Position numbers and translations under genes: made by a program. A DNA stretch of 64,000 bases from an uncultured Verrucomicrobiae bacterium. Its GTDB lineage: Bacteria; Verrucomicrobiota; Verrucomicrobiia; JADLBR01; CALLMV01. Every line of letters begins with the position of its first letter. Within the stretch, counting starts at the first letter, position 1. The notes beneath the pieces are model-generated. The model was not told the DNA's origin. It searched no databases and was given only the letters and a program-made list of their open reading frames with translations. Of this stretch, positions 1 through 8,723 are shown one piece after another. The DNA is taken from positions 1 to 64,000 of the forward strand of contig CALLMV010000012.1 of NCBI GenBank assembly GCA_938005615.1, written 5' to 3'.

Positions 1-2
1 AC

Positions 3-440
3 CGCGATCATCCCATCCGCTCCACCGGCGAGATGGATAGTTGGTACACGGGCAAGCCCTGCCATGTCACCCACAAGTCCCACATCAACGTCTGCGTCTA
101 TGACAGCACCTGGGAAGCCTCCGACGCCTTTGCCCTAGAAAATAGCGAAGCCGTCGCCGCTTGGGTCAAGAACGACCATCTCGGCTTTGAAATCCCCTAT
201 CTGTATCAGGGAGTAGTTCGGAAGTATCGTCCCGATTTTCTCGTGCGGCTTGTACGTGGCGAAATGCTCATCTTGGAAACCAAAGGCGAGGAGAGCGAGC
301 AAGACCGGGTCAAGCACCGCTACCTCGACGAATGGATAAATGCGGTGAACAACCAAGGGCACTTCGGACGATGGCGTCAGGAAATTTCCAAGCAACCTAG
401 GGAGGTCGAAGAATTGTTAATACGTATCCCGAAGGGGTAA
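3..440 (+). CDS. C-terminal part of DEAD/DEAH-type restriction endonuclease subunit (partial)
   Basis: The reading frame is open to the first base of the window, so only the C-terminal ~145 residues are present. The segment is rich in features of the nuclease end of type III-like restriction subunits (the BPTD_3080-like family): a GKPC motif, the stretch YDSTWEAS, AAWVKNDHLGF, then YRPDFL and LETKG. The D-x(n)-E-x-K arrangement formed by PDFL and LETKG is the usual PD-(D/E)xK nuclease core, here acting on DNA. The helicase part would lie upstream, outside the window. No methyltransferase partner is visible downstream. Family assignment is from recognition of the conserved text. The exact system type cannot be decided from this fragment. 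Confidence 0.8.
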   Translation, partial: RDHPIRSTGEMDSWYTGKPCHVTHKSHINVCVYDSTWEASDAFALENSEAVAAWVKNDHLGFEIPYLYQGVVRKYRPDFLVRLVRGEMLILETKGEESEQDRVKHRYLDEWINAVNNQGHFGRWRQEISKQPREVEELLIRIPKG

Positions 441-631
441 ATCTCTGACAGAAAGCCTGCCCTAACCGAATAAACAAAATAAAAAAAGACATGGGCAGCA
501 CTTTAATAGAACAATAACCCGATGCAATGAGCCCACTTTGCTGCTCTTGTTTTTACGAATTTACTTGAGGAAATTTCATTGTCGTTAAATCGACCTCTTC
601 GCCATAGAACTGGCCAAGAGCACTCAGCACA

Positions 632-1381
632 ATGTCACAAACCATACGCATCAACAAATACCTGGCCGACGCGGGGCTGGGATCGCGTCGCGCGTGCGAT
701 GCGCTCGTTGCCGCTGGTCGCGTAACGATCGACGGACGCCCTGCCCAACCCGGCGACACCGTGCCGCCTGGGGCGCGTGTCGAGTGCGACGGCCGCGTGG
801 TGAAACAGCGGCCAACAGAAGTCTGGGCACTCAACAAACCGCCAGGCTACCTGTGCTCGCGTGCAGCCCAAGGCCGTTTTAAGACGATCTATGAACTGCT
901 GCCACCAGAGTTGCACCACCTCGATTACGTGGGCCGCCTTGACGCGGAAAGCGAAGGCCTCTTGCTCTTGACCAACGATGGTGCCCTTGCACAAAAGCTC
1001 ACGCGCCCCGCGGCGAAAATTCCCAAAGAATACCTGGTGCAGCTCGACCGCCCGCTCGACTTCGAGAAGCACGCTCCCCGCCTGCTGCGGGGCATGAGGA
1101 TCGAGGAACGGCCCGCACGGTTTGATAAGATCGTGCCCGCTGGCGAGCGCAGCATCCGCGTGGTCCTTACGCAGGGCATAAAGCGACAGATTCGCGTGCT
1201 GCTGGGTTACCTGCGTTATGATGTGAAGCGGCTCACGCGCACGCGGATCGGCAGTTTTGAAATGGCCAATCTGCAGCCGGGGCAAATTCGTAAACTCCGC
1301 CTAGCCGAAATACGGGCCCTGCAAACCACACTGTTAAAGCAGGCTCATCAAAAACAAAAAAATCATACTGCCCGCTCTTGA
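632..1381 (+). CDS. rRNA pseudouridine synthase, RsuA/RluB family
   Basis: 249 residues. An N-terminal S4 RNA-binding domain (about residues 4-60, starting RINKYLADAGLGSRR) is followed by the RsuA-type catalytic domain. The catalytic Asp sits in GRLDAESEGLLLLTNDG near residue 102-118, and the C-terminal GIKRQIRVLLG motif is also present. It converts a specific uridine of rRNA to pseudouridine; RsuA acts on 16S, RluB/RluE/RluF on 23S, and sequence reading alone does not separate these. The ATG at 632 places S4 directly at the N-terminus, as in the family. No clear Shine-Dalgarno sequence precedes it. It is convergent with hrpB and appears to stand alone. Confidence 0.9.
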   Translation: MSQTIRINKYLADAGLGSRRACDALVAAGRVTIDGRPAQPGDTVPPGARVECDGRVVKQRPTEVWALNKPPGYLCSRAAQGRFKTIYELLPPELHHLDYVGRLDAESEGLLLLTNDGALAQKLTRPAAKIPKEYLVQLDRPLDFEKHAPRLLRGMRIEERPARFDKIVPAGERSIRVVLTQGIKRQIRVLLGYLRYDVKRLTRTRIGSFEMANLQPGQIRKLRLAEIRALQTTLLKQAHQKQKNHTARS

Positions 1382-1472
1382 AATAAAAAATTCTGCCCCG
1401 CGACTTGCAGAGGTGTCTGCATGGTCCGGATTTTATGAAAGTCTCAATCAGACTAAGACAAGCACAAGCACT

Positions 1473-4046
1473 TTAGGGCCATTGGTGCTTGGGATAGCGG
1501 CGGCTGAGCGCCGGTCGCAGCTCGGGGTAGGTGTTCTTCCAAAAGCTGGCCAGGTCTTCTGTCACCTGCACGGGGCGCATGTTGGGGGCAAGCAGTTCGA
1601 TGAGCGCAGGCACGCGGCCCGCGCCAATGAGTGGCGTGCGATCGCAGCCGATGAAGTCTTGCAGACGCGAGCTGATGACGGCCGCCCCATCCGCGCGGTA
1701 AGTGAGGCGGGCGCGCCGCCCCGAAGGCAGGGTGTGATGTGTGGGGGCATAAGTGTCCAGTGTGGCTGAATGAGCAGGCCCGAGCCAGTCGAGCAACGCG
1801 GGGTAGGGATCGAGGTCTTTGATGTCCTTGTAGGCATGATGTCCGAAAACGAGTTGCTCCAGCAGGGTGCAATGAGCTTCGGTATTCCACTCTGGCAGGG
1901 CCAGCTTGGGAAATTTTTGCGCCGCCCAGTGAAGGCGCTGAAGAAGGTTTTCGCAGCGATGGTCCCAGAGTTTCAGAGGAAGTTCGCCCGAGAGAATGCG
2001 CGAGGCAAGCTCGGCGGCAGATTCTTCCGGTCGGGCATCAGTGGGTGCAGCGTCCTGAAGGATGAGTTGCTGAAAGCTCACAACAGGGCGCGCTGTGAGA
2101 CGCCGGAGCTGCACATCCCATTCCAGTAAACGTTCGCGACGAATCTGTCCCGGGAACAGCTCCTCAATCCACTCGGGCCGGATGGCGGTGTTGAGCGAGA
2201 GTCGCACTTGTCCGGACTGTGCGGGCGGGGCACCCGGAGCGCGACGTGCATTCGCGTCGGTTGTGCGGCCGATTTCGTTGATCTCGGCACTGAGGAAAAG
2301 CGGCGAGTCGCGGATGTGGGAGTCGTCGTCGACTACGCCGACAAGTCCTTCGGCGGTGCGGGCGCGCAGTGTGCCTTGATCGAGGCGCTTGGCCAAGCGG
2401 TCGGGAAAGGCGGCAAGCAGGGATTTGGCAAAGGGCTCGGAGGAGGCGGGCGGCGTGCTCTCCGGCTGCCTACCTGCAGCTTCGGCGATGCCGAGGAGTT
2501 GCTCTGCGATGCGATGGACTTCGCGCGCAGCCAGGGCATGGATGCCGAGTTTGCGACACGGTTCGGGATAGTAGTTTTTCGCGCGCGCAAATTCCAGGGC
2601 CCGGAAAAGCGGGAAAAAATCGGAATCGGGAGAGGAGCCGAGGATGTCGTCGCGCAACTCCCGCGTGGTGCGGTCTGCCGGGCGTGTCAGCACGGGCCGG
2701 GCTTGGGTGAGTGCCGCTGCCAACACGGCTTGGCGCAGGCAGCCGCGCTGGTGTGCCTCGATAATGAGACGCGCCAGCCGAGGGTGCGTGGGGAACTCCA
2801 GCAACTGCAAGCCCAGTGCTGTGGGAGTGTTTTGCTCGTCCAGCGCGCCAAGCATGCGGAGCAGTCGCAAAGCCCGATCCGCTGCAGGCGGGTCTGGTGG
2901 TTGAAACCAGGGGAACTCTTGCCATCGCTTGTGACCCAACGCCGCAAGTGCCAGCAGCGGCTCGGCCAAATCTACGCGGAGAATCTCGGGCGTATCGGCA
3001 GGCGGCCTGGCGTCATGGTCGGCGCGTGTCCAGAGGCGCAGGCACAGCCCCGGGCGCGTGCGTCCGGCGCGGCCCGCGCGTTGTTCAGCCGCAGCACGGG
3101 AGATTTTCTCCACCCACAGCGTGTCGAGGCCGCGATGGGGATCGTAACGAGCGATGCGGGCTAGACCGCTGTCTATCACAAGGTCTACGTCATCTATGGT
3201 CAGGGATGTTTCGGCGACGTTGGTGGAAAGAATAATCTTGCGTGTATCGCCAGGGAGCACGGCCTGATCCTGTTGTTCCGGCGGCAACTCGCCATGCAAG
3301 GGCAGCACCAGGCAATCGCGCGCGGCATGCGTGGCGCGAACGGTTGTCAGGCAACGGTTGATCTCTTGCGCACCGGGCAGGAAGACAAGTGTGTGCCCCG
3401 AGGTGCGCGAATGGGCGCGTTCCAGGGCGGTTGCCACGGTGTCACAAAGTGGCTCGCGGGCATCGGGGGCTTTTGAGAGATACTCCGTGGTGATGGGGAA
3501 GGTGCGCCCCTCGGAGCGCAGCACGACTGCCTCGGGCATGTAGGTTTGAAGAGCGGTAAATTCCAACGTGGCCGACATGATGAGAAGGCGCAGCTCGGGC
3601 CGGGATTTTTTCAGCTCGCGTGCCAGCGTCAACATGATGTCGGTGTACAGGTGGCGTTCGTGAAACTCATCAAAGACAATCGCGCCAATCCCGGGGAGCA
3701 TCGGCTCGGCGAGAATGCGTCGTAACAATACACCCTCGGTGGCGAAAATAAGGCGCGTCTCGGGGCCAGTTCGGTTTTCGTGTCGAATCTGATAGCCGAT
3801 CTCGCCGCCGAGTTGCACTCCGCGCTCTTGCGATACGCGCCGGGCCAGCATCCGCGCCGCGAGCCGTCGCGGCTGCAACACAAAAACTTCGCCCCCAGGA
3901 TGGTGCGGTGAGTCCAGAATCCACTGGGGGAGTTGCGTGCTCTTGCCCGAGCCAGTGGGCGCACCAAGAAGAATCGGCCGACATGTTTTAAGTGCCTGCT
4001 CAAATTCAATGCGGATGTTGTGAATCGGTAGGGCAGAAGGAATCAT
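1473..4046 (-). CDS. hrpB: ATP-dependent helicase HrpB
   Basis: 857 residues, typical length for HrpB. Walker A GSGKST is at residues 32-37, and the DEAH-box variant DEFHER (a hallmark of this family) follows near residue 126. Motif VI appears as AEQRAGRAGRTRPG. The extreme C-terminus (TYPELRPALSRRYPKHQWP) is the conserved HrpB tail. The family is a superfamily 2 RNA/DNA helicase whose cellular role is poorly defined. The gene lies directly downstream of ftsZ on the same strand with 76 bases between, so read-through from the dcw cluster is possible but not shown. The start at 4046 (ATG) fits the family N-terminus, a few residues before the first helicase motif. Confidence 0.95.
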   Translation of the reverse strand: MIPSALPIHNIRIEFEQALKTCRPILLGAPTGSGKSTQLPQWILDSPHHPGGEVFVLQPRRLAARMLARRVSQERGVQLGGEIGYQIRHENRTGPETRLIFATEGVLLRRILAEPMLPGIGAIVFDEFHERHLYTDIMLTLARELKKSRPELRLLIMSATLEFTALQTYMPEAVVLRSEGRTFPITTEYLSKAPDAREPLCDTVATALERAHSRTSGHTLVFLPGAQEINRCLTTVRATHAARDCLVLPLHGELPPEQQDQAVLPGDTRKIILSTNVAETSLTIDDVDLVIDSGLARIARYDPHRGLDTLWVEKISRAAAEQRAGRAGRTRPGLCLRLWTRADHDARPPADTPEILRVDLAEPLLALAALGHKRWQEFPWFQPPDPPAADRALRLLRMLGALDEQNTPTALGLQLLEFPTHPRLARLIIEAHQRGCLRQAVLAAALTQARPVLTRPADRTTRELRDDILGSSPDSDFFPLFRALEFARAKNYYPEPCRKLGIHALAAREVHRIAEQLLGIAEAAGRQPESTPPASSEPFAKSLLAAFPDRLAKRLDQGTLRARTAEGLVGVVDDDSHIRDSPLFLSAEINEIGRTTDANARRAPGAPPAQSGQVRLSLNTAIRPEWIEELFPGQIRRERLLEWDVQLRRLTARPVVSFQQLILQDAAPTDARPEESAAELASRILSGELPLKLWDHRCENLLQRLHWAAQKFPKLALPEWNTEAHCTLLEQLVFGHHAYKDIKDLDPYPALLDWLGPAHSATLDTYAPTHHTLPSGRRARLTYRADGAAVISSRLQDFIGCDRTPLIGAGRVPALIELLAPNMRPVQVTEDLASFWKNTYPELRPALSRRYPKHQWP

Positions 4047-4122
4047 CAGCGGTGAAACAAAATCAAATATAGTCAGTACTCGTTCGCTGGCCTTGGCAAA
4101 TTGGGGTTGGAGAATTAGCTAG

Positions 4123-6603
4123 TTAATCTTGAACCTGACGGACGCGATACTGCTTTCTCACAAATGTGGGTATATCCAAGTTTTCTCCGTTGTAGAGCGT
4201 GGCATCGGTCTTTTCGAAACGACCTCGGGTGGGCACCTCGAAGTTGAGGCTTTCCTGCCGAGGGATCTGCTGCTGATGAAGTATAGCAGCCGTGTTGAGT
4301 GCAGACGAGGATACTTTGGGTTTTAGTGTAATGGGTCCAGATTCCAAGCTGTGATCTGGTTGATTGGGATCAACTGGAAATAAATTTCCGGAGTATGTTT
4401 TCTGATCTAAATTGACTGAACTTTGATTCTCTTGTTGTGTTTCTTGCTGTATTTGAGGTGACTCGATTTCGCCTTCACTAAGCGCCTTTTTCTTATCTTC
4501 ATCGGACTTTTCTTTGTTGGATGGGCTTAAAAAAATCTTACCTTCTGCAGTGTTTGAATATGATGGATTAAAGTAGTTATGCTCTTCTTTTTCGTAGCTT
4601 GCATAAAAAGGCGCATTGGGAGCTAGGTGAATCTTTGGCAAATAACTAAATAAACTATCTTTCTCTTCCTGTAACTTTTCCTGTAAAGTGTTCTGAGTTA
4701 CTTCTTTTTCATAGCTTTTGGTCTGCAAATTAGATTCAGAATTCTGTAATTTAGTGGTATCAGATTCTATTTCTTGAATAAAATTAATTCCTTGAGATTT
4801 ATTGAATGACTCGGTGTCAAAAGATTTAGTTATTAAAACATCAGATTGATTTGATGGTAATTGGGTTTTTTCATCAGAAATGATTTCTTCTTCAACTGGA
4901 TGCAGAGAACCTGCGGTAGGTTTAATTTCGTCCTCCGTTTCTGCAGGTTTTAAATAAGGTGTTTGGTCATCTAGTTTTTCACTAACATTTTTTTCTAGAA
5001 ACCCAATTTGCGGCAGTTTGTTAGGTATATCTCTCATTGCAATCCCAGGGTGTGAATTCAGATTCAAATTTACATGAGTGTCAGACTCTTTTAATTCAAA
5101 TTTGATCCTTACACCCTCAGATTCAATGTTTTCCCGAGAACTGTCTTGGTCTGATAGCTTATTCGTTATTTTTTCATTTGACTCTTGTATCTTTTCTTGT
5201 TCGGGCAAAGGTTCAGACGTATCACTTTGGAACTCTTGTTTTAAGATTGGTATATCTATTTTTGCGCTATCTTGAATAATAATTTCGTTTGGTAGGTTTT
5301 TTTTGTCGTTTTGAGTACTTTCATCTTCAACAAAGTTACAAGACACTTCTGAATCATGAAGTATGTTTCGTACCTCCAAATGCGTTGATTCCGAACTTTC
5401 TGGTAACTGTTTATCTATCTTGTCTGTGGTTAACTTTGAACTTGTCTCACGAACGCTTTGATTTAATTCTAAAGCTGGTTCTAGCTCTAATTCTTTTGAA
5501 TTTATTGGTAATTCAACTAATTTTAATTCATTTACAGGGCTTTTTCTTACATCTGAAAGTTGCTCTGCTGATGATTCTGTGTGAGGCGCTGGAAGTATTC
5601 TGTCTGAACTGTGGATATTATTCTTAACAATTGTTTTTGAAGCAATTACAAGGAGACTGAGTTCATCACCACGATCTGGGTCAAGCCTTGTGGCTATTTG
5701 GATCTTACAATCCTGCCGGAATTCCGCACGCAGTCTGCCGACGATCAAATCGACTTCACCAAAAAGCATGTTTGGGCCTCCGGTAATGGAGATAAGTACC
5801 TCGTCTGCCTGCTGCCGTAAATCTTGCTGAGAAAGAAACGGGCCTTTGAGTGCCGTTTCTACCACTTCGCTTGCACGATCCTCAGTTGCCGATTCGCCCC
5901 ATCCAACCCAACAAGCGCGGCCTGGTTCTCGGACAGATGGCTCCAGAAGGCGAGTGAGTTCGGGCCATTCAACACGCAAAAATCCACTATCAGAAAGGAG
6001 ATGGCAAAGACCACGAGAGATCTGACCCAGTACACTGTCCGCCAGCTCAAAGGCCTGGAAGACCGTTCCACTATCACCTATGAGTGAGAGCACGGCATCG
6101 CCCGGTAACACATACAGGGCGTCTGCTTGCGAAACGAGTTTATTCAGACCAGCCTCTGCCTGTGCAGCACGTCTTCGCCCCTCGAACTCAAAGGGTAAGG
6201 TAACTAGTGCGATAACCTTACAGCCTTTTTCTGCAGCAAGGCGCGCAAGTTCTGGCGCACCACCCGTACCTGTGCCACCTCCTAGCCCGCTTATGATGAA
6301 TAGTATTGTGGAGTCACCTAAGGCATCGAGGATTTCTTTCTGGCTAGACGCTACGGCTAGCGCGCCGATTTCAGGATCTCCCCCCGAGTCCAATCCGCGG
6401 GTGACTTTGATGCCGAGTGGGATCTTTTCTGGAACAACAGAAGATTCGAGTTTTCTGATATCGGTATCCATGGCAATGATCCGAGACTCTTGCAAACCGT
6501 TCAGGACTAAACGATCTAAGACTTGGATACCGGCGCCGCCAATGCCTGCCACGACTACCGTTGCAGGTGTTTCTTCTGGTGATGGGGGTTTGAGCGCGAG
6601 CAT
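4123..6603 (-). CDS. ftsZ: Cell division protein FtsZ with very long C-terminal linker
   Basis: 826 residues, about twice the usual FtsZ. Residues ~15-323 form the tubulin-like GTPase core: the glycine loop GIGGAGIQ, the tubulin signature GGGTGTG (108-114) and the SITGGPN strand. Residues ~324-808 form a hydrophilic, Glu/Ser/Asn/Lys-rich linker encoded by visibly AT-rich DNA. The protein ends with a recognisable FtsZ C-terminal peptide, LDIPTFVRKQ (about 809-818), which in other bacteria binds FtsA and ZipA-like tethers. Within the core the T7 loop reads RVEWPEL where E. coli has NVDFADV, so both catalytic Asp are Glu. The usual nucleotide-contacting Asn of the glycine loop and of the PND motif are Gln and Gly. 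It forms the cytokinetic ring at midcell. It is last in the dcw cluster, 12 bases after ftsA. Confidence 0.95.
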   Translation of the reverse strand: MLALKPPSPEETPATVVVAGIGGAGIQVLDRLVLNGLQESRIIAMDTDIRKLESSVVPEKIPLGIKVTRGLDSGGDPEIGALAVASSQKEILDALGDSTILFIISGLGGGTGTGGAPELARLAAEKGCKVIALVTLPFEFEGRRRAAQAEAGLNKLVSQADALYVLPGDAVLSLIGDSGTVFQAFELADSVLGQISRGLCHLLSDSGFLRVEWPELTRLLEPSVREPGRACWVGWGESATEDRASEVVETALKGPFLSQQDLRQQADEVLISITGGPNMLFGEVDLIVGRLRAEFRQDCKIQIATRLDPDRGDELSLLVIASKTIVKNNIHSSDRILPAPHTESSAEQLSDVRKSPVNELKLVELPINSKELELEPALELNQSVRETSSKLTTDKIDKQLPESSESTHLEVRNILHDSEVSCNFVEDESTQNDKKNLPNEIIIQDSAKIDIPILKQEFQSDTSEPLPEQEKIQESNEKITNKLSDQDSSRENIESEGVRIKFELKESDTHVNLNLNSHPGIAMRDIPNKLPQIGFLEKNVSEKLDDQTPYLKPAETEDEIKPTAGSLHPVEEEIISDEKTQLPSNQSDVLITKSFDTESFNKSQGINFIQEIESDTTKLQNSESNLQTKSYEKEVTQNTLQEKLQEEKDSLFSYLPKIHLAPNAPFYASYEKEEHNYFNPSYSNTAEGKIFLSPSNKEKSDEDKKKALSEGEIESPQIQQETQQENQSSVNLDQKTYSGNLFPVDPNQPDHSLESGPITLKPKVSSSALNTAAILHQQQIPRQESLNFEVPTRGRFEKTDATLYNGENLDIPTFVRKQYRVRQVQD

Positions 6604-6615
6604 AACTTTACCTAT

Positions 6616-7833
6616 TTATCTTACTCCTGAGAAGAACCGCTTTATCCGTTTTGTCAAAGGCACCCTTTCGTCTTCAGCATCTATCAGCCGACGCCCGTGC
6701 ATCAGCGTACCGAATACAACAGACAGCGCGGGTTGGGCGAGGTCCTCTACCGCGCCATTCAGATCGTGCGAACGCACGGCATTAACGCCTTTGCCGAATG
6801 TGACTTCTGCCAACAGTTCAATACCGTTAATCTTTGAACTGCCGCCTGTGAGAAAGATCCCGCCGCTGATTTGTGCCAATCGCTCAATTCCTATTCTTTC
6901 GCGAATGATTGCAAAAGTTTCCTCGACGCGTAGACGGATGACCTCTGCAAGGCTTTCGAGGTAAATTTTACGACCAGCGAACGAAGCTGAAGGCTTGATT
7001 TCTAAGACTTCATCACGCCGACTTCTTGAGACAACCACGCAGCCGTGACGTACTTTGATCTCCTCTGCAAATCTCGTGGGGATATCAAATGCCCGGGCGA
7101 TGTCTTGAGTAATGTGATCGCCACCCACACCAATAATTCCGAGGTCGTCTAGGCGTCCATCCAGATATAACGCGTAGTTGGTGAGGCCTCCACCGAAGTC
7201 TATGACTAGGGCGCCCAACTGGCGGGCTTCATCATTGAGCACGGCATCTGCTGCGGCGATCACGCTGAGTGTAAAGTTAGCAACCTCAATATTTAGTTCT
7301 GTGACGCGAGTGATGATATTGGTCAGCCTGCTTGTGACTCCATGCACGATCATATAATCGCCTTCGAGCTTATGGCCAGCTAGGCCAATGGGGTTTCGCA
7401 CGTATTCACCACCGTCAATCCGAAATCCACGTCCAAGAGTAATCACGCGCAACCGATCTGTTGTGAGCGGAATATCCTCGGCAATTTTTTGTACAGCCCT
7501 GACATCCTCATCGGTGATCAGGCCAGTCTCGTTATTTACGTCGATCTTCGCACGGCGAGACACACCTTGTAGATGTGCTCCTCCCAGTGCGAGATACACA
7601 CGGTCTATTGTTTCTCCACTGTTTTCCTCAGCCGCTAGCACAGCTTCGCGCAATGCTTCCGTGGCCTGAGCTTTATCCACGACTTCACCCTTGCGCACTC
7701 CCAGAGAATGGCTGATACCCAAGCCTAAAATCCGGAGAGCCTCGCCGGGTCTGGCCTGGGCGACAGCGACTGCGGTCTTGGTAGTACCAAGCTCAACAGC
7801 TGCTATGATTTTTTCTCTACTGCCGAAGATCAT
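6616..7833 (-). CDS. ftsA: Cell division protein FtsA
   Basis: 405 residues of the actin/Hsp70 ATPase fold: phosphate 1 region AAVELGTTKTAVAV (residues ~10-23), the SHS2/1C region around residues 85-165, phosphate 2 VIDFGGGLTNYAL (~209-221) and the adenosine motif IFLTGGSSKI (~322-331). In other bacteria FtsA tethers FtsZ polymers to the membrane and recruits downstream divisome proteins. The C-terminus ends in KRIKRFFSGVR, a short basic amphipathic stretch consistent with the usual membrane-targeting helix. The gene sits between ftsQ and ftsZ, the classic order, with 5 and 12 bases to its neighbours, so cotranscription is very likely. Confidence 0.95.
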   Translation of the reverse strand: MIFGSREKIIAAVELGTTKTAVAVAQARPGEALRILGLGISHSLGVRKGEVVDKAQATEALREAVLAAEENSGETIDRVYLALGGAHLQGVSRRAKIDVNNETGLITDEDVRAVQKIAEDIPLTTDRLRVITLGRGFRIDGGEYVRNPIGLAGHKLEGDYMIVHGVTSRLTNIITRVTELNIEVANFTLSVIAAADAVLNDEARQLGALVIDFGGGLTNYALYLDGRLDDLGIIGVGGDHITQDIARAFDIPTRFAEEIKVRHGCVVVSRSRRDEVLEIKPSASFAGRKIYLESLAEVIRLRVEETFAIIRERIGIERLAQISGGIFLTGGSSKINGIELLAEVTFGKGVNAVRSHDLNGAVEDLAQPALSVVFGTLMHGRRLIDAEDERVPLTKRIKRFFSGVR

Positions 7834-7838
7834 GTGCC

Positions 7839-8723
7839 TTACCTCTTAGAAACTAGCACGGCTGGCACGTTGCGCACTACGGTCAAATCCGCGCTTTGAA
7901 TTTTTTTAGAATTTTTTTCTGCATAGTCCAAAATTTTTCCGAGCCTTTCCAACTGCTGGTCAAAAATGGCTGGGGATTTAGCGAAGGTGATCCAGCCCGT
8001 TACACTTGTGGAAAGCCTCAACACAGTATCATCAGAGACATCAACGCGCGGACGGCCAATCCTTGAACGCAGGGGGGATTGCTCAATGGCCGCTAGTAGC
8101 TCAATGGCATTCATGATCGCATCCGAACGCACGGGCTCTCCTTGAACAACGTCAATTAGATTTGCGCCAGTAATTTCCGGCAGATGCATAAAGTCTTCAC
8201 CTGGTCGTGGTGACATAACAATACCCTGGCGATCGACAGCGTACATCAGGGCGCGACCTTGGCCCACTATCACATTAGTCACGACACGGGCCATCGGGCG
8301 ACGTTCGCTGACTTTTATGGCCAGTCTGTTGGGGAGAATTTTCCTGACATGCGCCTCGCCGATTTCACTCTGACTCATTAATCGTTCGCGGATCTCTCTT
8401 ATATTTAAGAGCACGAGATTAGTCTGGGACGGAATCTCTGCCCATTCGAGGACCTGGTCTCGACGCAAGCGTCCTGATGTCTCCACCTCGATGTGTACGA
8501 GCTTGTACTTTGAATTCTCAAATACCGCTTGTCGTGCAACCCAATGTAGTCCAATACCCGAGAGGACAAAAAGTGTGGCAAGCAGCCCTATGGCAAAGAA
8601 AAGCCCACCCAAGATTCGGAAACTTTTTCCACGCCTACGCTGCCGTTTGACCACAGCCTCCAAGCTGATGCCCATCTGCCGCCTAGTTGGATGATCGGCC
8701 AGTCTGCCATTCTTCCTTTTCAT
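7839..8723 (-). CDS. ftsQ: Cell division protein FtsQ
   Basis: 294 residues with a basic cytoplasmic N-terminus containing RQRRRGKSFR, one transmembrane segment at about residues 39-62, then a POTRA domain (YKLVHIEVETSGRLRRD through IKVSERRPMARV) and a periplasmic beta domain. This is the FtsQ/DivIB architecture, in which the periplasmic part scaffolds FtsL and the FtsB-like partner at the septum. It overlaps ddl by four bases (ATGA), the classical ddl-ftsQ arrangement, and precedes ftsA by five bases. FtsQ is poorly conserved in sequence, so the assignment rests on topology, the POTRA motif and position. Confidence 0.88.
   Translation of the reverse strand: MKRKNGRLADHPTRRQMGISLEAVVKRQRRRGKSFRILGGLFFAIGLLATLFVLSGIGLHWVARQAVFENSKYKLVHIEVETSGRLRRDQVLEWAEIPSQTNLVLLNIREIRERLMSQSEIGEAHVRKILPNRLAIKVSERRPMARVVTNVIVGQGRALMYAVDRQGIVMSPRPGEDFMHLPEITGANLIDVVQGEPVRSDAIMNAIELLAAIEQSPLRSRIGRPRVDVSDDTVLRLSTSVTGWITFAKSPAIFDQQLERLGKILDYAEKNSKKIQSADLTVVRNVPAVLVSKR

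Noticed and set aside
1406-1421. Hairpin TGCAGA-GGTG-TCTGCA between the pseudouridine synthase gene and hrpB
   Set aside because: No T run on either strand, so a terminator is not supported.
2208-3164. Long plus-strand frame antisense to hrpB (318 codons)
   Set aside because: It lies wholly opposite an intact, well-conserved helicase gene; its translation is Gly/Arg-rich and lacks domain motifs. Codon bias of hrpB explains it.
4050-4060. Half of a parS-like palindrome (GTGAAACA) upstream of hrpB
   Set aside because: Only one half-site is present; the other eight bases do not match.
6080-6964. 294-codon plus-strand frame opposite ftsZ and ftsA
   Set aside because: Antisense to two certain genes, low-complexity Ser/Pro/Arg translation, no ribosome site.
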